Of a stretch of 64,000 bases of DNA, positions 26,615 through 35,341 are shown piece by piece (positions within the stretch are counted from its first letter, which is position 1; the number at the start of each line of letters is the position of its first letter). Source of the stretch: Pseudomonas sp. BGI-2 (lineage in GTDB: Bacteria > Pseudomonadota > Gammaproteobacteria > Pseudomonadales > Pseudomonadaceae); the NCBI RefSeq assembly GCF_004310295.1, contig NZ_SISB01000019.1, forward strand, positions 1 through 64,000, in the 5' to 3' direction. Under the pieces are notes generated by a model. The model did no database searches and was not told the DNA's origin. It saw nothing but the letters and a program-made list of their open reading frames with translations. The translations under genes were made by a program, and so were the position numbers.

Positions 26615-28420
26615 ATGCCTGACTACAAGGCCCCCTTGCGTGATATTCGCTTCGTACGTGACGAACTGCTCGGCTACGAAGCGCACTATCAGAGCCTTCC
26701 GGCTTGTGCAGACGCAACTCCAGACATGGTTGACGCCATTCTCGAAGAAGGCGCCAAGTTTTGTGAGCAGGTGCTGGCTCCGCTGAACCGCGTGGGTGAC
26801 ACCGAAGGCTGCACCTGGAGCGAGTCCGGCGTTAAAACCCCGACTGGCTTCAAAGAAGCCTACAAGCAATTCGTTGAAGGCGGCTGGCCAAGCCTGGCCC
26901 ACGACGTAGAGCACGGCGGCCAAGGCCTGCCGGAGTCTCTGGGTCTGGCGGTCAGCGAAATGGTTGGCGAAGCCAACTGGTCGTGGGGCATGTACCCAGG
27001 CCTGTCGCATGGCGCGATGAACACCATATCTGAGCACGGCACGCCTGAGCAGCAAGAGGCTTACCTGACCAAACTGGTTTCCGGCGAATGGACCGGCACC
27101 ATGTGCCTGACCGAACCGCACTGCGGCACCGACCTGGGCATGCTGCGCACCAAGGCCGAACCTCAGGCCGACGGTTCCTACAAAGTCTCCGGCACCAAGA
27201 TCTTCATCTCGGCCGGTGAACACGACATGGCCGACAACATCGTCCACATCGTGTTGGCACGTCTGCCGGATGCACCGGCTGGCACCAAAGGCATTTCGCT
27301 GTTCATCGTTCCCAAGTTCATGCCGAACGCTGACGGTTCGATCGGCCCTCGCAACGCCGTGACCTGTGGCTCCCTGGAACACAAAATGGGCATCCACGGT
27401 AACGCCACCTGCGTGATGAACTTCGACGCGGCCACCGGTTTCCTGATCGGCCCGGCGAACAAAGGCCTGAACTGCATGTTCACCTTTATGAACACCGCAC
27501 GTCTGGGTACCGCGCTGCAAGGTCTGGCCCACGCTGAGATCGGTTTCCAGGGTGGCCTGAAATACGCTCGTGATCGTCTGCAAATGCGTTCGCTGACTGG
27601 CCCGAAAGCGCCGGAAAAAGCCGCTGACCCGATCATCGTTCACCCTGACGTACGTCGCATGCTGTTGACCATGAAGGCGTTCGCCGAAGGCAACCGCGCG
27701 ATGGTTTACTTCACCGCCAAGCAAGTAGACGTCGTCAAATATGGCGTGGACGAAGAAGAGAAGAAGAAAGCCGACGCACTGCTGGCCTTCATGACCCCAA
27801 TCGCCAAAGCCTTCATGACTGAAGTCGGCTTCGAATCTGCTAACCACGGCGTGCAAATCTACGGCGGTCACGGTTTCATCGCCGAGTGGGGCATGGAGCA
27901 GAACGTTCGCGACAGCCGCATTTCGATGCTGTACGAAGGCACCACCGGTATCCAGGCACTCGACCTGCTGGGCCGTAAAGTGCTGATGACTCAAGGCGAA
28001 GCCCTGAAAGGCTTCACCAAGATCGTCCACAAGTTCTGCCAGACCAACGAAGGCAACGAAGCGGTCAAAGAGTTCGTCGAGCCATTGGCTGCGCTGAACA
28101 AAGAATGGGGCGAACTGACCATGAAGGTCGGTATGGCTGCCATGAAGGATCGCGAAGAAGTCGGCGCGGCGTCCGTGGACTACCTGATGTACTCCGGTTA
28201 CGCCTGCCTGGCCTACTTCTGGGCTGACATGGCGCGTCTGGCTGCCGAGAAACTGGCTGCCGGCACTTCCGAAGAGGCGTTCTACACCGCCAAGTTGCAG
28301 ACTGCGCGCTTCTACTTCCAGCGCATCCTGCCGCGTACCCGCACTCACGTTGCAACCATGCTGTCGGGTGCCAACAACTTGATGGACATGAAAGAAGAGA
28401 ACTTCGCGCTGGGCTACTAA
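26615..28420 (+). CDS. Acyl-CoA dehydrogenase (FadE1-like, long C-terminal-domain type)
   Basis: 601 residues. FAD-dependent alpha,beta-oxidation of acyl-CoA, the first step of beta-oxidation. It has N-terminal helical (about 40-155), middle beta (160-275, with [13 protein letters not shown]) and C-terminal helical (280-450) dehydrogenase domains. An extra C-terminal domain (about 465-595) marks the DmdC/PA0506 class. [13 protein letters not shown] around residue 440 holds the usual catalytic glutamate. AGAGG precedes the ATG. It is monocistronic between a PsrA-box promoter and a terminator. The P. aeruginosa homologue PA0506 is described as a long-chain enzyme (FadE1). Confidence 0.92.
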   Translation: MPDYKAPLRDIRFVRDELLGYEAHYQSLPACADATPDMVDAILEEGAKFCEQVLAPLNRVGDTEGCTWSESGVKTPTGFKEAYKQFVEGGWPSLAHDVEHGGQGLPESLGLAVSEMVGEANWSWGMYPGLSHGAMNTISEHGTPEQQEAYLTKLVSGEWTGTMCLTEPHCGTDLGMLRTKAEPQADGSYKVSGTKIFISAGEHDMADNIVHIVLARLPDAPAGTKGISLFIVPKFMPNADGSIGPRNAVTCGSLEHKMGIHGNATCVMNFDAATGFLIGPANKGLNCMFTFMNTARLGTALQGLAHAEIGFQGGLKYARDRLQMRSLTGPKAPEKAADPIIVHPDVRRMLLTMKAFAEGNRAMVYFTAKQVDVVKYGVDEEEKKKADALLAFMTPIAKAFMTEVGFESANHGVQIYGGHGFIAEWGMEQNVRDSRISMLYEGTTGIQALDLLGRKVLMTQGEALKGFTKIVHKFCQTNEGNEAVKEFVEPLAALNKEWGELTMKVGMAAMKDREEVGAASVDYLMYSGYACLAYFWADMARLAAEKLAAGTSEEAFYTAKLQTARFYFQRILPRTRTHVATMLSGANNLMDMKEENFALGY

Positions 28421-28444
28421 GCTTTAACGCAGCTCTTCATAAAG

Positions 28445-28475
28445 CCGCTACACCTTCGGGGGTAGCGGTTTTTTT
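28445..28475 (+). terminator. Rho-independent terminator
   Basis: Stem CCGCTAC / GTAGCGG followed by seven T. It ends the first acyl-CoA dehydrogenase transcript. Confidence 0.93.
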
Positions 28476-28758
28476 GTTTTGAACAATCAAGACCACGTGG
28501 GTGACCAAAACGCCGTGACGTTAAAACCCGTCAGTCCAAAAATAACCACCCGGCAAGCAGCAGACGCGTTGATTACGCTTACACCCGTCGATGCAGAAGG
28601 CGCAGAGTTGAAGAGGGGCCGTTGCTGCCGTTCTACAACGATTTTTGAGGGGATCAAGTCACTGGTCGCGCGAGTTGTGGCCAGTGACGCAGCATTTAAA
28701 AAAACCTGACAAATCGCTCAGTAAGTCGGCATTTCTGCCGTTACAGTAGGTGGGCACA
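28476..28758 (+). other. Gap before the GGDEF gene
   Basis: With the preceding terminator, 338 bp separate the two genes. A TTG-initiated frame (28479-28709) starts in the terminator tail, has no ribosome site and resembles nothing I know. A short hairpin-like stretch, GTCGGCATTTCTGCCGTTAC, lies at 28726-28745, just before the GGDEF gene. No other feature seen. Confidence 0.5.
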
Positions 28759-30084
28759 ATGCCATCTATTGTCATGACGGTCGGAGCTTTACCCTTGCCG
28801 CGTTCTTCCGCTGTACGTTTCAGCCATTTCCTACCGTCGTTACTGCTTTTACTTGCGGGGCTTGCGGCCGCCTACATCAAGGATCTCAACGTCTTCTTCA
28901 CCTCGCTGTTCAACGTGCTGCCAACCCTGGTGCTGTTGCTCGGCGGCGCGTACTGCGCGGTTTACCGACGTCAGCGCGAGTTGTTTCTGATGGTGACGGT
29001 GTATATCGCCTACTTTTTGCTCGATACCCAGACCGACTACTACCGCGACAACGGCAAGGTCCGTGATGACGCAGCCGTGGTTTTTCACTTGTGTTGTTTG
29101 TTGCTGCCGCTGTTGTTCGGCGTGTTTGCGGCCTGGCCGGAGCGCACGCATTTGTTTCAGGACATGGTGGCGCGCTTCGCGGTGTTGCTGGCCGTCGGCA
29201 GTGTCGCGTTGGGGCTGGAGCAAAGTTATCCCCAGGCCTTGCTGATGTGGCTGTCGGAGATCCGTTGGCCGGCGCTGCATGGCGCCTGGATGAGCCTTAT
29301 CCAGTTGTCCTATCCGGTGTTCATCGCGTCGTTCCTGCTGCTGAGCTGGCAATACTGGCGTAACCCGAGACCTTTGCACGCCGCACAACTGGTGGGTTTG
29401 CTCGGGTTGTTCTGGGCGTTGCCGAAAACTTTCATCCTGCCGTTCACGCTGAACATCATGTGCAGCCAGGTGATGTTGATGATTGCCGCAGCGGTCGCCC
29501 ACGAGGCCTATCAAATGGCCTTCCGCGACGAGCTCACCGGTCTGCCGGGTCGCCGCGCCTTGAACGAGCGGATGCAACGTCTGGGGCGCAATTACGTGCT
29601 GGCCATGAGCGACGTCGATCACTTCAAGAAATTCAACGACACCCACGGTCACGATGTAGGTGATCAGGTGCTGCGACTGGTCGCCAGTAAGCTGTCGAAA
29701 ATCGGCGGAGGCGGTAGGGCATATCGCTACGGCGGTGAGGAATTTGCGCTGGTGTTCGCGGGCAAAACCCTCGAAGAGTGCATGCCGCACCTGGAAGTCA
29801 TCCGCGAATCCATTGCCACTTACAGTATTCAACTGCGCAACCAAGACGCCCGCCCGCAGGACGACCAACAGGGGCGTCAGCGTCGCGCGGGCTCCGGCGC
29901 TTCAAGTGTGTCGGTCACCGTGAGCATCGGCGTGGCCGAACGTGTGGAGCAGCGAACCCCGGAAAAAGTGCTCAAGTCCGCTGACGAAGCGCTCTACAGC
30001 GCCAAGGGCGCCGGGCGAAATTGTGTGGTGGCCTTCGGTCAGACTCGCCGTGGCGCAGTGCGCATGGACGGCGCTGCGGGTTGA
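28759..30084 (+). CDS. Membrane diguanylate cyclase (GGDEF protein)
   Basis: 441 residues. Seven or so hydrophobic helices (about 24-250) form an unrecognised membrane sensor module, followed by a GGDEF domain (about 253-430). The active-site loop is GGEEF at 325-329 with the upstream Mg/GTP residues in MSDVDHFKKFNDTHGHDVGD, so it should make cyclic-di-GMP. The RxxD inhibitory site five residues before the loop is absent (GGGGRAYRYGGEEF), so no product inhibition by that route is expected. AGGTGG precedes ATG 28759; a GTG at 28750 is the alternative. It sits between two acyl-CoA dehydrogenase genes and has no visible terminator. Confidence 0.9.
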   Translation: MPSIVMTVGALPLPRSSAVRFSHFLPSLLLLLAGLAAAYIKDLNVFFTSLFNVLPTLVLLLGGAYCAVYRRQRELFLMVTVYIAYFLLDTQTDYYRDNGKVRDDAAVVFHLCCLLLPLLFGVFAAWPERTHLFQDMVARFAVLLAVGSVALGLEQSYPQALLMWLSEIRWPALHGAWMSLIQLSYPVFIASFLLLSWQYWRNPRPLHAAQLVGLLGLFWALPKTFILPFTLNIMCSQVMLMIAAAVAHEAYQMAFRDELTGLPGRRALNERMQRLGRNYVLAMSDVDHFKKFNDTHGHDVGDQVLRLVASKLSKIGGGGRAYRYGGEEFALVFAGKTLEECMPHLEVIRESIATYSIQLRNQDARPQDDQQGRQRRAGSGASSVSVTVSIGVAERVEQRTPEKVLKSADEALYSAKGAGRNCVVAFGQTRRGAVRMDGAAG

Positions 30085-30174
30085 GTGATGATGGCGCATT
30101 CAGCGTCTGGACTGTGATTGTGAGGCAGGGTGGGCGGCAGTAGGTTTGATCGATCTGCTGACGGAGAAACGACC

Positions 30175-31971
30175 ATGCCTGAGTACAAAGCCCCCCTGCG
30201 CGACATGCGCTTTCTGATCGACCACGTCTTCGACTTCCACGCCAGCTATGCCGCGCTGGGCGCCACCGATACCAGCCCGGACATGGTCAATGCGATCCTC
30301 GAAGAGGGCGCGAAGTTCTGTGAGAACGTTCTGGCGCCGTTGAATCGCAGCGGCGACGAAGAAGGCTGCCATTTCGACAATGGCGTGGTGACAACGCCTA
30401 CAGGTTTCAAGCAGGCCTTCGCACAATACGTGGAAGGCGGCTGGCATGGTCTGGCCGCTGATCCGGCTTACGGCGGCCAGGGGTTGCCAAGTTCCCTGGG
30501 CTTGGTCATCGGTGAAATGGTCGGCTCCAGCAATACCTCGTGGGGCATGTACCCCGGCCTGACCCACGGCGCGATGTCGGCCATCCACGCCCACGGCACC
30601 GAAGCGCAGAAGAACACCTACCTGAGCAAACTGACGGTGGGCCAATGGACCGGCACCATGTGCCTGACCGAGGCTCATTGCGGCACTGACCTGGGCATCA
30701 TCAAAACCCGCGCTGTGCCTTCAGCCGATGGCAGCTACGCGATTTCCGGTAGCAAGATCTTCATCTCGGCCGGCGAACACGACATGAGCGACAACATCAT
30801 TCATTTGGTGTTGGCGAAACTGCCGGACGCTCCGGCAGGCACCCGGGGCATTTCCCTGTTCATCGTTCCCAAGTTCCTGCCCGATACCCAGGGTGAAGCC
30901 GGCGAGCGCAACGGCGTTTCCTGCGGCTCGATCGAACACAAAATGGGCATCAAGGCCTCGGCCACCTGCGTGTTGAACTTCGATGCGGCCAAGGGATTTT
31001 TGATCGGCGAGGCGAACAAGGGCTTGAACTGCATGTTCACCATGATGAACCACGCACGGCTCGGTACCGGCATGCAGGGTTTGTGTCTGGGTGAGGCGAG
31101 TTTCCAGGGGGCGATCAAATACGCCAACGATCGCCTGCAAATGCGCTCGCTCACCGGCCCGAAAGCGCCGGAAAAAGCCGCCGACCCGATCATCGTGCAT
31201 CCTGATGTGCGCCGGATGTTGCTGACCATGAAAGCCTTCAACGAAGGCAACCGTGCGCTGACGTATTTCACCGCGCAGCTGCTGGACGTGGCGCATCTGA
31301 GCCCGGATGAAACGGCGCGCCAGGACGCCGAAGACCTGCTGGCGTTCCTGACGCCGATCTGCAAAGCCTTCATGACCGACACCGGTCTGGAAGTCACCAA
31401 CCACGGGATGCAGGTGTTTGGCGGTCACGGATTCATCCGTGAATGGGGCATGGAGCAGCTGGTTCGCGACTGCCGGATCGCGCCGATCTACGAAGGCACC
31501 AATGGCATTCAGGCGCTGGATTTGCTCGGGCGCAAAGTGCTTGGCAGTCAGGGCAAACTGCTGCGTGGCTTCACCAAAATCGTCCACAAGTTCTGCGCGG
31601 CGAATGCCGAGCACCCACAACTTGCCAGCTATGTGGCGCAACTTAATGGCCTGAATCAGCAGTGGAGCGAGTTGACCGCCAAGGTCGGCATGGCCGCGAT
31701 GAAAAATCCAGACGAAGTCGGTGCTGCGTCGGTGGATTACTTGATGTACAGCGGCTACATCATCCTCGGCTATCTGTGGCTGCGCATGGCGCTCGTGGCC
31801 CAGGCGCAACTCGACGCGGGCAGCGGCGATGCTGATTACTGCCGGGGCAAACTGGCAACAAGCGAGTTTTACTTCAAGCGGTTGCTGCCGCGCACTGCCG
31901 CTCATCGGTCGGCTATTGAAGCGGGGAGTGATTGCTTGATGCAGCTGCCGGCGGAGCTGTTTGCGCTCTGA
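30175..31971 (+). CDS. Acyl-CoA dehydrogenase, second paralogue
   Basis: 598 residues, close in sequence to the protein at 26615 (shared PxYKAPLRD start, [22 protein letters not shown], [20 protein letters not shown]). It has the same three dehydrogenase domains plus the C-terminal extension, and IYEGTNGIQALDL carries the catalytic glutamate. ACGGAG ten bases before ATG 30175 sets the start; an upstream codon at 30130 gives no family match. No PsrA box is visible here, unlike the first copy, so induction by fatty acids may differ. It probably covers another acyl chain length. Confidence 0.92.
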   Translation: MPEYKAPLRDMRFLIDHVFDFHASYAALGATDTSPDMVNAILEEGAKFCENVLAPLNRSGDEEGCHFDNGVVTTPTGFKQAFAQYVEGGWHGLAADPAYGGQGLPSSLGLVIGEMVGSSNTSWGMYPGLTHGAMSAIHAHGTEAQKNTYLSKLTVGQWTGTMCLTEAHCGTDLGIIKTRAVPSADGSYAISGSKIFISAGEHDMSDNIIHLVLAKLPDAPAGTRGISLFIVPKFLPDTQGEAGERNGVSCGSIEHKMGIKASATCVLNFDAAKGFLIGEANKGLNCMFTMMNHARLGTGMQGLCLGEASFQGAIKYANDRLQMRSLTGPKAPEKAADPIIVHPDVRRMLLTMKAFNEGNRALTYFTAQLLDVAHLSPDETARQDAEDLLAFLTPICKAFMTDTGLEVTNHGMQVFGGHGFIREWGMEQLVRDCRIAPIYEGTNGIQALDLLGRKVLGSQGKLLRGFTKIVHKFCAANAEHPQLASYVAQLNGLNQQWSELTAKVGMAAMKNPDEVGAASVDYLMYSGYIILGYLWLRMALVAQAQLDAGSGDADYCRGKLATSEFYFKRLLPRTAAHRSAIEAGSDCLMQLPAELFAL

Positions 31972-31985
31972 CAATTGTTAAAAGC

Positions 31986-32068
31986 TTCGCGGGCAAGCCT
32001 CGCTCCAGGTTGGAGTCGTTCACGGATATGAGTGACCCCGACCTGTAGGAGCGAGGCTTGCCCGCGAA
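31986..32068. repeat. REPIN between acyl-CoA dehydrogenase genes
   Basis: Arms TTCGCGGGCAAGCCTCGCTC and GAGCGAGGCTTGCCCGCGAA separated by about 40 bp, at the end of the second paralogue. The rest of the 261-bp gap carries the next gene's promoter region, where nothing specific was recognised. Confidence 0.9.
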
Positions 32069-32232
32069 TGCGTTCTGGCAGGCGAGAACTATCTCAGCTG
32101 AAATTCTGATGACTAAAAATTACAAAATGGTCATGAGCTGACCCTATGTGTCGTAAAAGTTGTTGGGTTACACTCGGACCCAACGAAAACACCATTCCTA
32201 CGAATCACCTGTTTAGATCTGCGAGGTTTGCC

Positions 32233-34011
32233 ATGGCTGACTACAAAGCGCCCCTGCGCGATATGCGCTTCGTCCTCAATGAAGTGTTCGAGGTCGCCAA
32301 ACTCTGGGCCGAGCTGCCAGCGCTGGCTGAGACCGTCGATGCGGAAACGGTAGAAGCCATTCTCGAAGAGGCCGGCAAAGTCACCAGCAAAAGCATCGCG
32401 CCCCTGAGCCGTGCGGCTGACGAAGAAGGTTGCCATTGGGCGGACGGTGCCGTCACCACGCCGGCAGGTTTCCCACAGGCTTATCAGACTTATGCCGAAG
32501 GCGGTTGGGTCGGTGTCGGTGGCGATCCGACTTACGGCGGCATGGGCATGCCCAAGGCTGTTTCGGCGCAAGTCGAAGAAATGGTCAACTCCGCCAGCCT
32601 GTCATTCGGTCTGTACCCGATGCTGACCGCCGGCGCCTGCCTGTCGATCAACGCCCACGCCAGCGAAGCGCTGAAAGCCGCATACCTGCCGAACATGTAC
32701 GCCGGCGTCTGGGCTGGCTCCATGTGCCTGACCGAGCCACACGCCGGGACTGACCTGGGGATCATCCGCACCAAGGCCGACCCTCAGGCCGACGGGTCCT
32801 ACAAAGTCAGCGGCACCAAGATTTTCATCACCGGCGGTGAGCACGACCTGACCGAGAACATCATTCATTTGGTACTGGCCAAACTGCCAGATGCGCCGGC
32901 GGGGCCCAAAGGCATTTCGTTGTTCCTGGTGCCGAAGTTCATGGTCAATGCCGATGGCAGCCTGGGCGCGCGCAACCCGGCGAACTGTGGTTCGATCGAG
33001 CACAAAATGGGTATCCAGGCGTCTGCGACCTGTGTGATGAACTTCGATGAGGCCGTGGGTTATCTGGTCGGCGAGCCGAACAAAGGCCTGGCGGCGATGT
33101 TCACCATGATGAACTACGAGCGTCTGGGCGTCGGTATCCAAGGCCTGGCCACCGGCGAGCGCTCGTACCAGAACGCCGTCGAATACGCCCGTGATCGTCT
33201 GCAAAGCCGTTCGCCAACTGGCGCGCAGAACAAGGACAAGGTCGCCGACCCGATCATCGTTCACCCGGACGTGCGTCGCATGCTGCTGACCATGAAGGCC
33301 TCGAACGAAGGCGGCCGTGCGTTCTCCACTTACGTGGCGATGCAACTGGACACCGCCAAGTTCAGCGAAGACGCGACCACCCGCAAACGTGCGGAAGATC
33401 TGGTTGCACTGCTGACGCCAGTGGCCAAGGCGTTCCTGACCGACCTCGGTCTGGAAACCACCGTTCACGGCCAGCAGGTTTTCGGCGGCCACGGTTACAT
33501 TCGTGAGTGGGGCCAAGAGCAACTGGTTCGCGACGTGCGCATCACCCAGATCTACGAAGGCACCAACGGCATTCAGGCGCTGGACCTTGTAGGACGCAAG
33601 ATCGTCGGCACCGGCGGGGCGTTCTATAACCTGTTTGCTGACGAGATCCGTCATTTCACCGCGACCGCCAGCGATGATCTGGCTGAGTTCACCAAGCCGC
33701 TGAACGATGCCGTCACCACCCTCGACGAACTGACCTCGTGGCTGCTGGACCGGGCAAAAAACAACCCGAACGAAATCGGCGCTGCCTCGGTCGAGTATCT
33801 GCAAGCATTCGGTTACGTGGCGTACGCCTACATGTGGGCACTGATGGCCAAGGCAGCGTTCGGCAAAGAAGCGCAGGACGATTTCTACGCGAGCAAGTTG
33901 GGCACGGCGCGGTTCTATTTCGCACGTCTGCTGCCGCGTATTCACTCGTTGAGTGCGTCGGTGAAGGCGGGTAGCGAGTCACTGTTTCTGCTGGACGCTG
34001 CACAGTTCTGA
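32233..34011 (+). CDS. Acyl-CoA dehydrogenase, third paralogue
   Basis: 592 residues of the same family but more diverged (AELPALAETVDAETVEAILEEAGKV; no KFCE segment). FAD- and CoA-binding pieces MCLTEPHAGTDLG, KIFITGGEHDL and [17 protein letters not shown] and the catalytic region IYEGTNGIQALDLVGRK are intact. GAGG precedes ATG 32233; the in-frame codon at 32146 lies in poor sequence. P. aeruginosa has a comparable set at PA0506-PA0508; one member (PA0508, FadE2) is described as medium-chain specific, but which of these genes corresponds cannot be settled here. rsmY begins 87 bp after its stop. Confidence 0.92.
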   Translation: MADYKAPLRDMRFVLNEVFEVAKLWAELPALAETVDAETVEAILEEAGKVTSKSIAPLSRAADEEGCHWADGAVTTPAGFPQAYQTYAEGGWVGVGGDPTYGGMGMPKAVSAQVEEMVNSASLSFGLYPMLTAGACLSINAHASEALKAAYLPNMYAGVWAGSMCLTEPHAGTDLGIIRTKADPQADGSYKVSGTKIFITGGEHDLTENIIHLVLAKLPDAPAGPKGISLFLVPKFMVNADGSLGARNPANCGSIEHKMGIQASATCVMNFDEAVGYLVGEPNKGLAAMFTMMNYERLGVGIQGLATGERSYQNAVEYARDRLQSRSPTGAQNKDKVADPIIVHPDVRRMLLTMKASNEGGRAFSTYVAMQLDTAKFSEDATTRKRAEDLVALLTPVAKAFLTDLGLETTVHGQQVFGGHGYIREWGQEQLVRDVRITQIYEGTNGIQALDLVGRKIVGTGGAFYNLFADEIRHFTATASDDLAEFTKPLNDAVTTLDELTSWLLDRAKNNPNEIGAASVEYLQAFGYVAYAYMWALMAKAAFGKEAQDDFYASKLGTARFYFARLLPRIHSLSASVKAGSESLFLLDAAQF

Positions 34012-34019
34012 CGAAGTCG

Positions 34020-34047
34020 CGTCATGTAAGCATTCTCTTACATGACG
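34020..34047. promoter_or_regulatory. GacA box (upstream activating sequence) of rsmY
   Basis: TGTAAGCATTCTCTTACA at 34025-34042 is a perfect match to the GacA consensus TGTAAG-N6-CTTACA. It is the core of a longer 11-bp-arm palindrome (34020-34047). It lies about 57-75 bp upstream of the predicted start, where GacA-P activates rsm RNA promoters. Confidence 0.95.
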
Positions 34048-34086
34048 TGCTGCTGTTCTCCCATAGGCGTCGATTGGATCCAGAGC

Positions 34087-34092
34087 TAATCT
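34087..34092 (+). promoter_or_regulatory. rsmY -10 element
   Basis: TAATCT positioned to start transcription near 34098. No good -35 hexamer is present, as expected of a GacA-dependent promoter. Confidence 0.6.
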
Positions 34093-34097
34093 ACTTC

Positions 34098-34217
34098 ACA
34101 TGGACGTCGCGCAGGAAGCGCAAAGCAACAACACGGACACGTAGGATTCTGCCAGGACGGCGGAGTGAAATGGATGTCAGGGAAACAGTCTGCAAAGCCC
34201 CGCTTCGGCGGGGTTTT
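34098..34217 (+). ncRNA. rsmY: RsmY, RsmA/RsmE-sequestering small RNA
   Basis: About 120 nt between the GacA box and a perfect terminator. Eight GGA motifs (34102, 34114, 34135, 34144, 34155, 34162, 34172, 34181) are spread through the unit, the signature of RNAs that titrate the CsrA-type repressors RsmA/RsmE. The 3' hairpin pairs AAAGCCCCGC with GCGGGGTTTT around a TTCG loop. Length, GacA box and the neighbouring LysR gene (PA0528-like) and aminotransferase gene (PA0530-like) match rsmY rather than rsmX or rsmZ. It links the GacS/GacA system to post-transcriptional control of secondary metabolism and biofilm genes. Exact 5' end is estimated. Confidence 0.92.
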
Positions 34218-34220
34218 CTT
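34194..34220. terminator. rsmY terminator
   Basis: Ten-pair hairpin (one G-T wobble) with TTCG tetraloop followed by TTTTCTTT. It may also serve the lysR transcript on the other strand, which ends at 34239. Confidence 0.93.
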
Positions 34221-34238
34221 TCGCCTGCAGAAAAGTCG

Positions 34239-35168
34239 TCAGCTCAGCCCGTCGAGCGTAGTCGAGCTGTTCAAGCGCTCGTCCGGCCCGTTCATCACTT
34301 CCTCCAACAGCGTGCGCAATAAGGCCAGCGAGGCTTGTTGCCGTTGCACATCCCGACACACCAATCCGACTTTCAGCGGTACTCGCGGCTCGGTCAGCGG
34401 TTTCCAGAGTAGTTCGTTATTGCCGAGCGCCTTTTGTGAGCGCCCGGGCAGGACGGTGGCCAGCCGGGTGTGGGGCAGGCTGTCGAGAATGCCCGCCATG
34501 TTGTTCAGTTCCGCCTGCACCTGCGGGCGTCGTCCCAGATTGGCCAGTTGCGTCTGCCAGATCTGCCGCACCTGGAATTCCTCTCCCAGCAACAGCATGG
34601 GCAACTCGGCCGCCTGACTCATCGAGACTTTCTTGAATTCGCGCAGCGGGTGGTCCGCCGGGATTACAAGGGTCAGTTCATCTTCGTACAGCAGGACGCC
34701 ATGCAAACCCGGCTGACGGGGCGGCAGGTAGCTGATGCCGATGTCGAGGGAGCCATTGAGCAGCCGTCGCTCGATTTCCAGGCCCGTCAGTTCATAGATC
34801 TGCACCACCAGATGCGGCTGCGCCTTGCGCACGCGTTCGAGCATCTGCGGCACCAGACTGGTGTGAACCGTCTGCAACACGCCGATGGCCAAGGTGCGTA
34901 ATGCCTGGCCCTTGAAGTTGCCCAGCGCTTCACGTGCCCGTTGCAGGCCATCGAGCAAGGGCAGGGCGTGGTTGTACAAAGTGTGGGCGGCCAGGGTGGG
35001 CAGCAGACGCTTGCTGCTGCGTTCGAACAGGCTCACATCGAGGTTTTGTTCGAGCTGGCGGATCTGCTGGGACAGTGCCGGTTGGGAGATTGAAAGTCGC
35101 TCGGCCGCCCGGCCTACGTGGCCCTCTTCGTAGACCGCGACGAAATAACGCAGTTGCTTGAAATCCAT
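34239..35168 (-). CDS. LysR-type transcriptional regulator
   Basis: 309 residues. The N-terminal winged helix-turn-helix (about 1-60: MDFKQLRYFVAVYEEGHVGR, LSISQPALSQQIRQLEQ) is followed by a linker helix and a periplasmic-binding-protein-like effector domain (about 90-295). It is divergent from the aminotransferase homologue at 35338, the usual arrangement for a LysR regulator and its target. The 169-bp gap contains the direct repeat ATCGAAA at 35181 and 35198, a candidate binding site. The inducer is unknown. Its 3' end faces rsmY. Confidence 0.93.
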   Translation of the reverse strand: MDFKQLRYFVAVYEEGHVGRAAERLSISQPALSQQIRQLEQNLDVSLFERSSKRLLPTLAAHTLYNHALPLLDGLQRAREALGNFKGQALRTLAIGVLQTVHTSLVPQMLERVRKAQPHLVVQIYELTGLEIERRLLNGSLDIGISYLPPRQPGLHGVLLYEDELTLVIPADHPLREFKKVSMSQAAELPMLLLGEEFQVRQIWQTQLANLGRRPQVQAELNNMAGILDSLPHTRLATVLPGRSQKALGNNELLWKPLTEPRVPLKVGLVCRDVQRQQASLALLRTLLEEVMNGPDERLNSSTTLDGLS

Positions 35169-35269
35169 AAGGTGCGCTTATCGAAAATGCTGGGAAATCG
35201 AAATGGCTCGACGCCTTGCCTGAGCCTAGTCTAACCGCATTCACAAGGCTTACAGGGCCAGAGCGCACG

Positions 35270-35341
35270 ATGAATACCGTTTACGTCGATGGTGTTTACA
35301 TAGGTAAGGCAAAAAACCTCAAACGAGGTTTGTCCCGATGA
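35270..35341 (+). CDS. Possible 23-residue leader peptide
   Basis: ATG at 35270 opens a 23-codon frame (MNTVYVDGVYIGKAKN and seven more residues) whose TGA overlaps the aminotransferase ATG at 35338 as ATGA. The last third forms a hairpin, AAACCTC / GAGGTTT (35314-35331), whose 3' arm contains the GAGG ribosome site of the downstream gene. Ribosomes translating the leader would open this hairpin, so a coupling or attenuation role is plausible. It may equally be chance; no family recognised. Confidence 0.4.
   Translation: MNTVYVDGVYIGKAKNLKRGLSR

Noticed and set aside
26591-28348. 585-residue reverse frame opposite the first acyl-CoA dehydrogenase
   Set aside because: Antisense shadow; similar His/Gln/Val-rich shadows occur opposite the two paralogues, as expected from shared codon use.
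28479-28709. 76-codon frame after the fadE terminator
   Set aside because: Starts with TTG in the terminator T-tract, no ribosome site, no similarity recognised.
34047-34322. Small forward frames across 34.05-34.6 kb
   Set aside because: They overlap rsmY and the lysR gene; the RNA gene explains the sequence.
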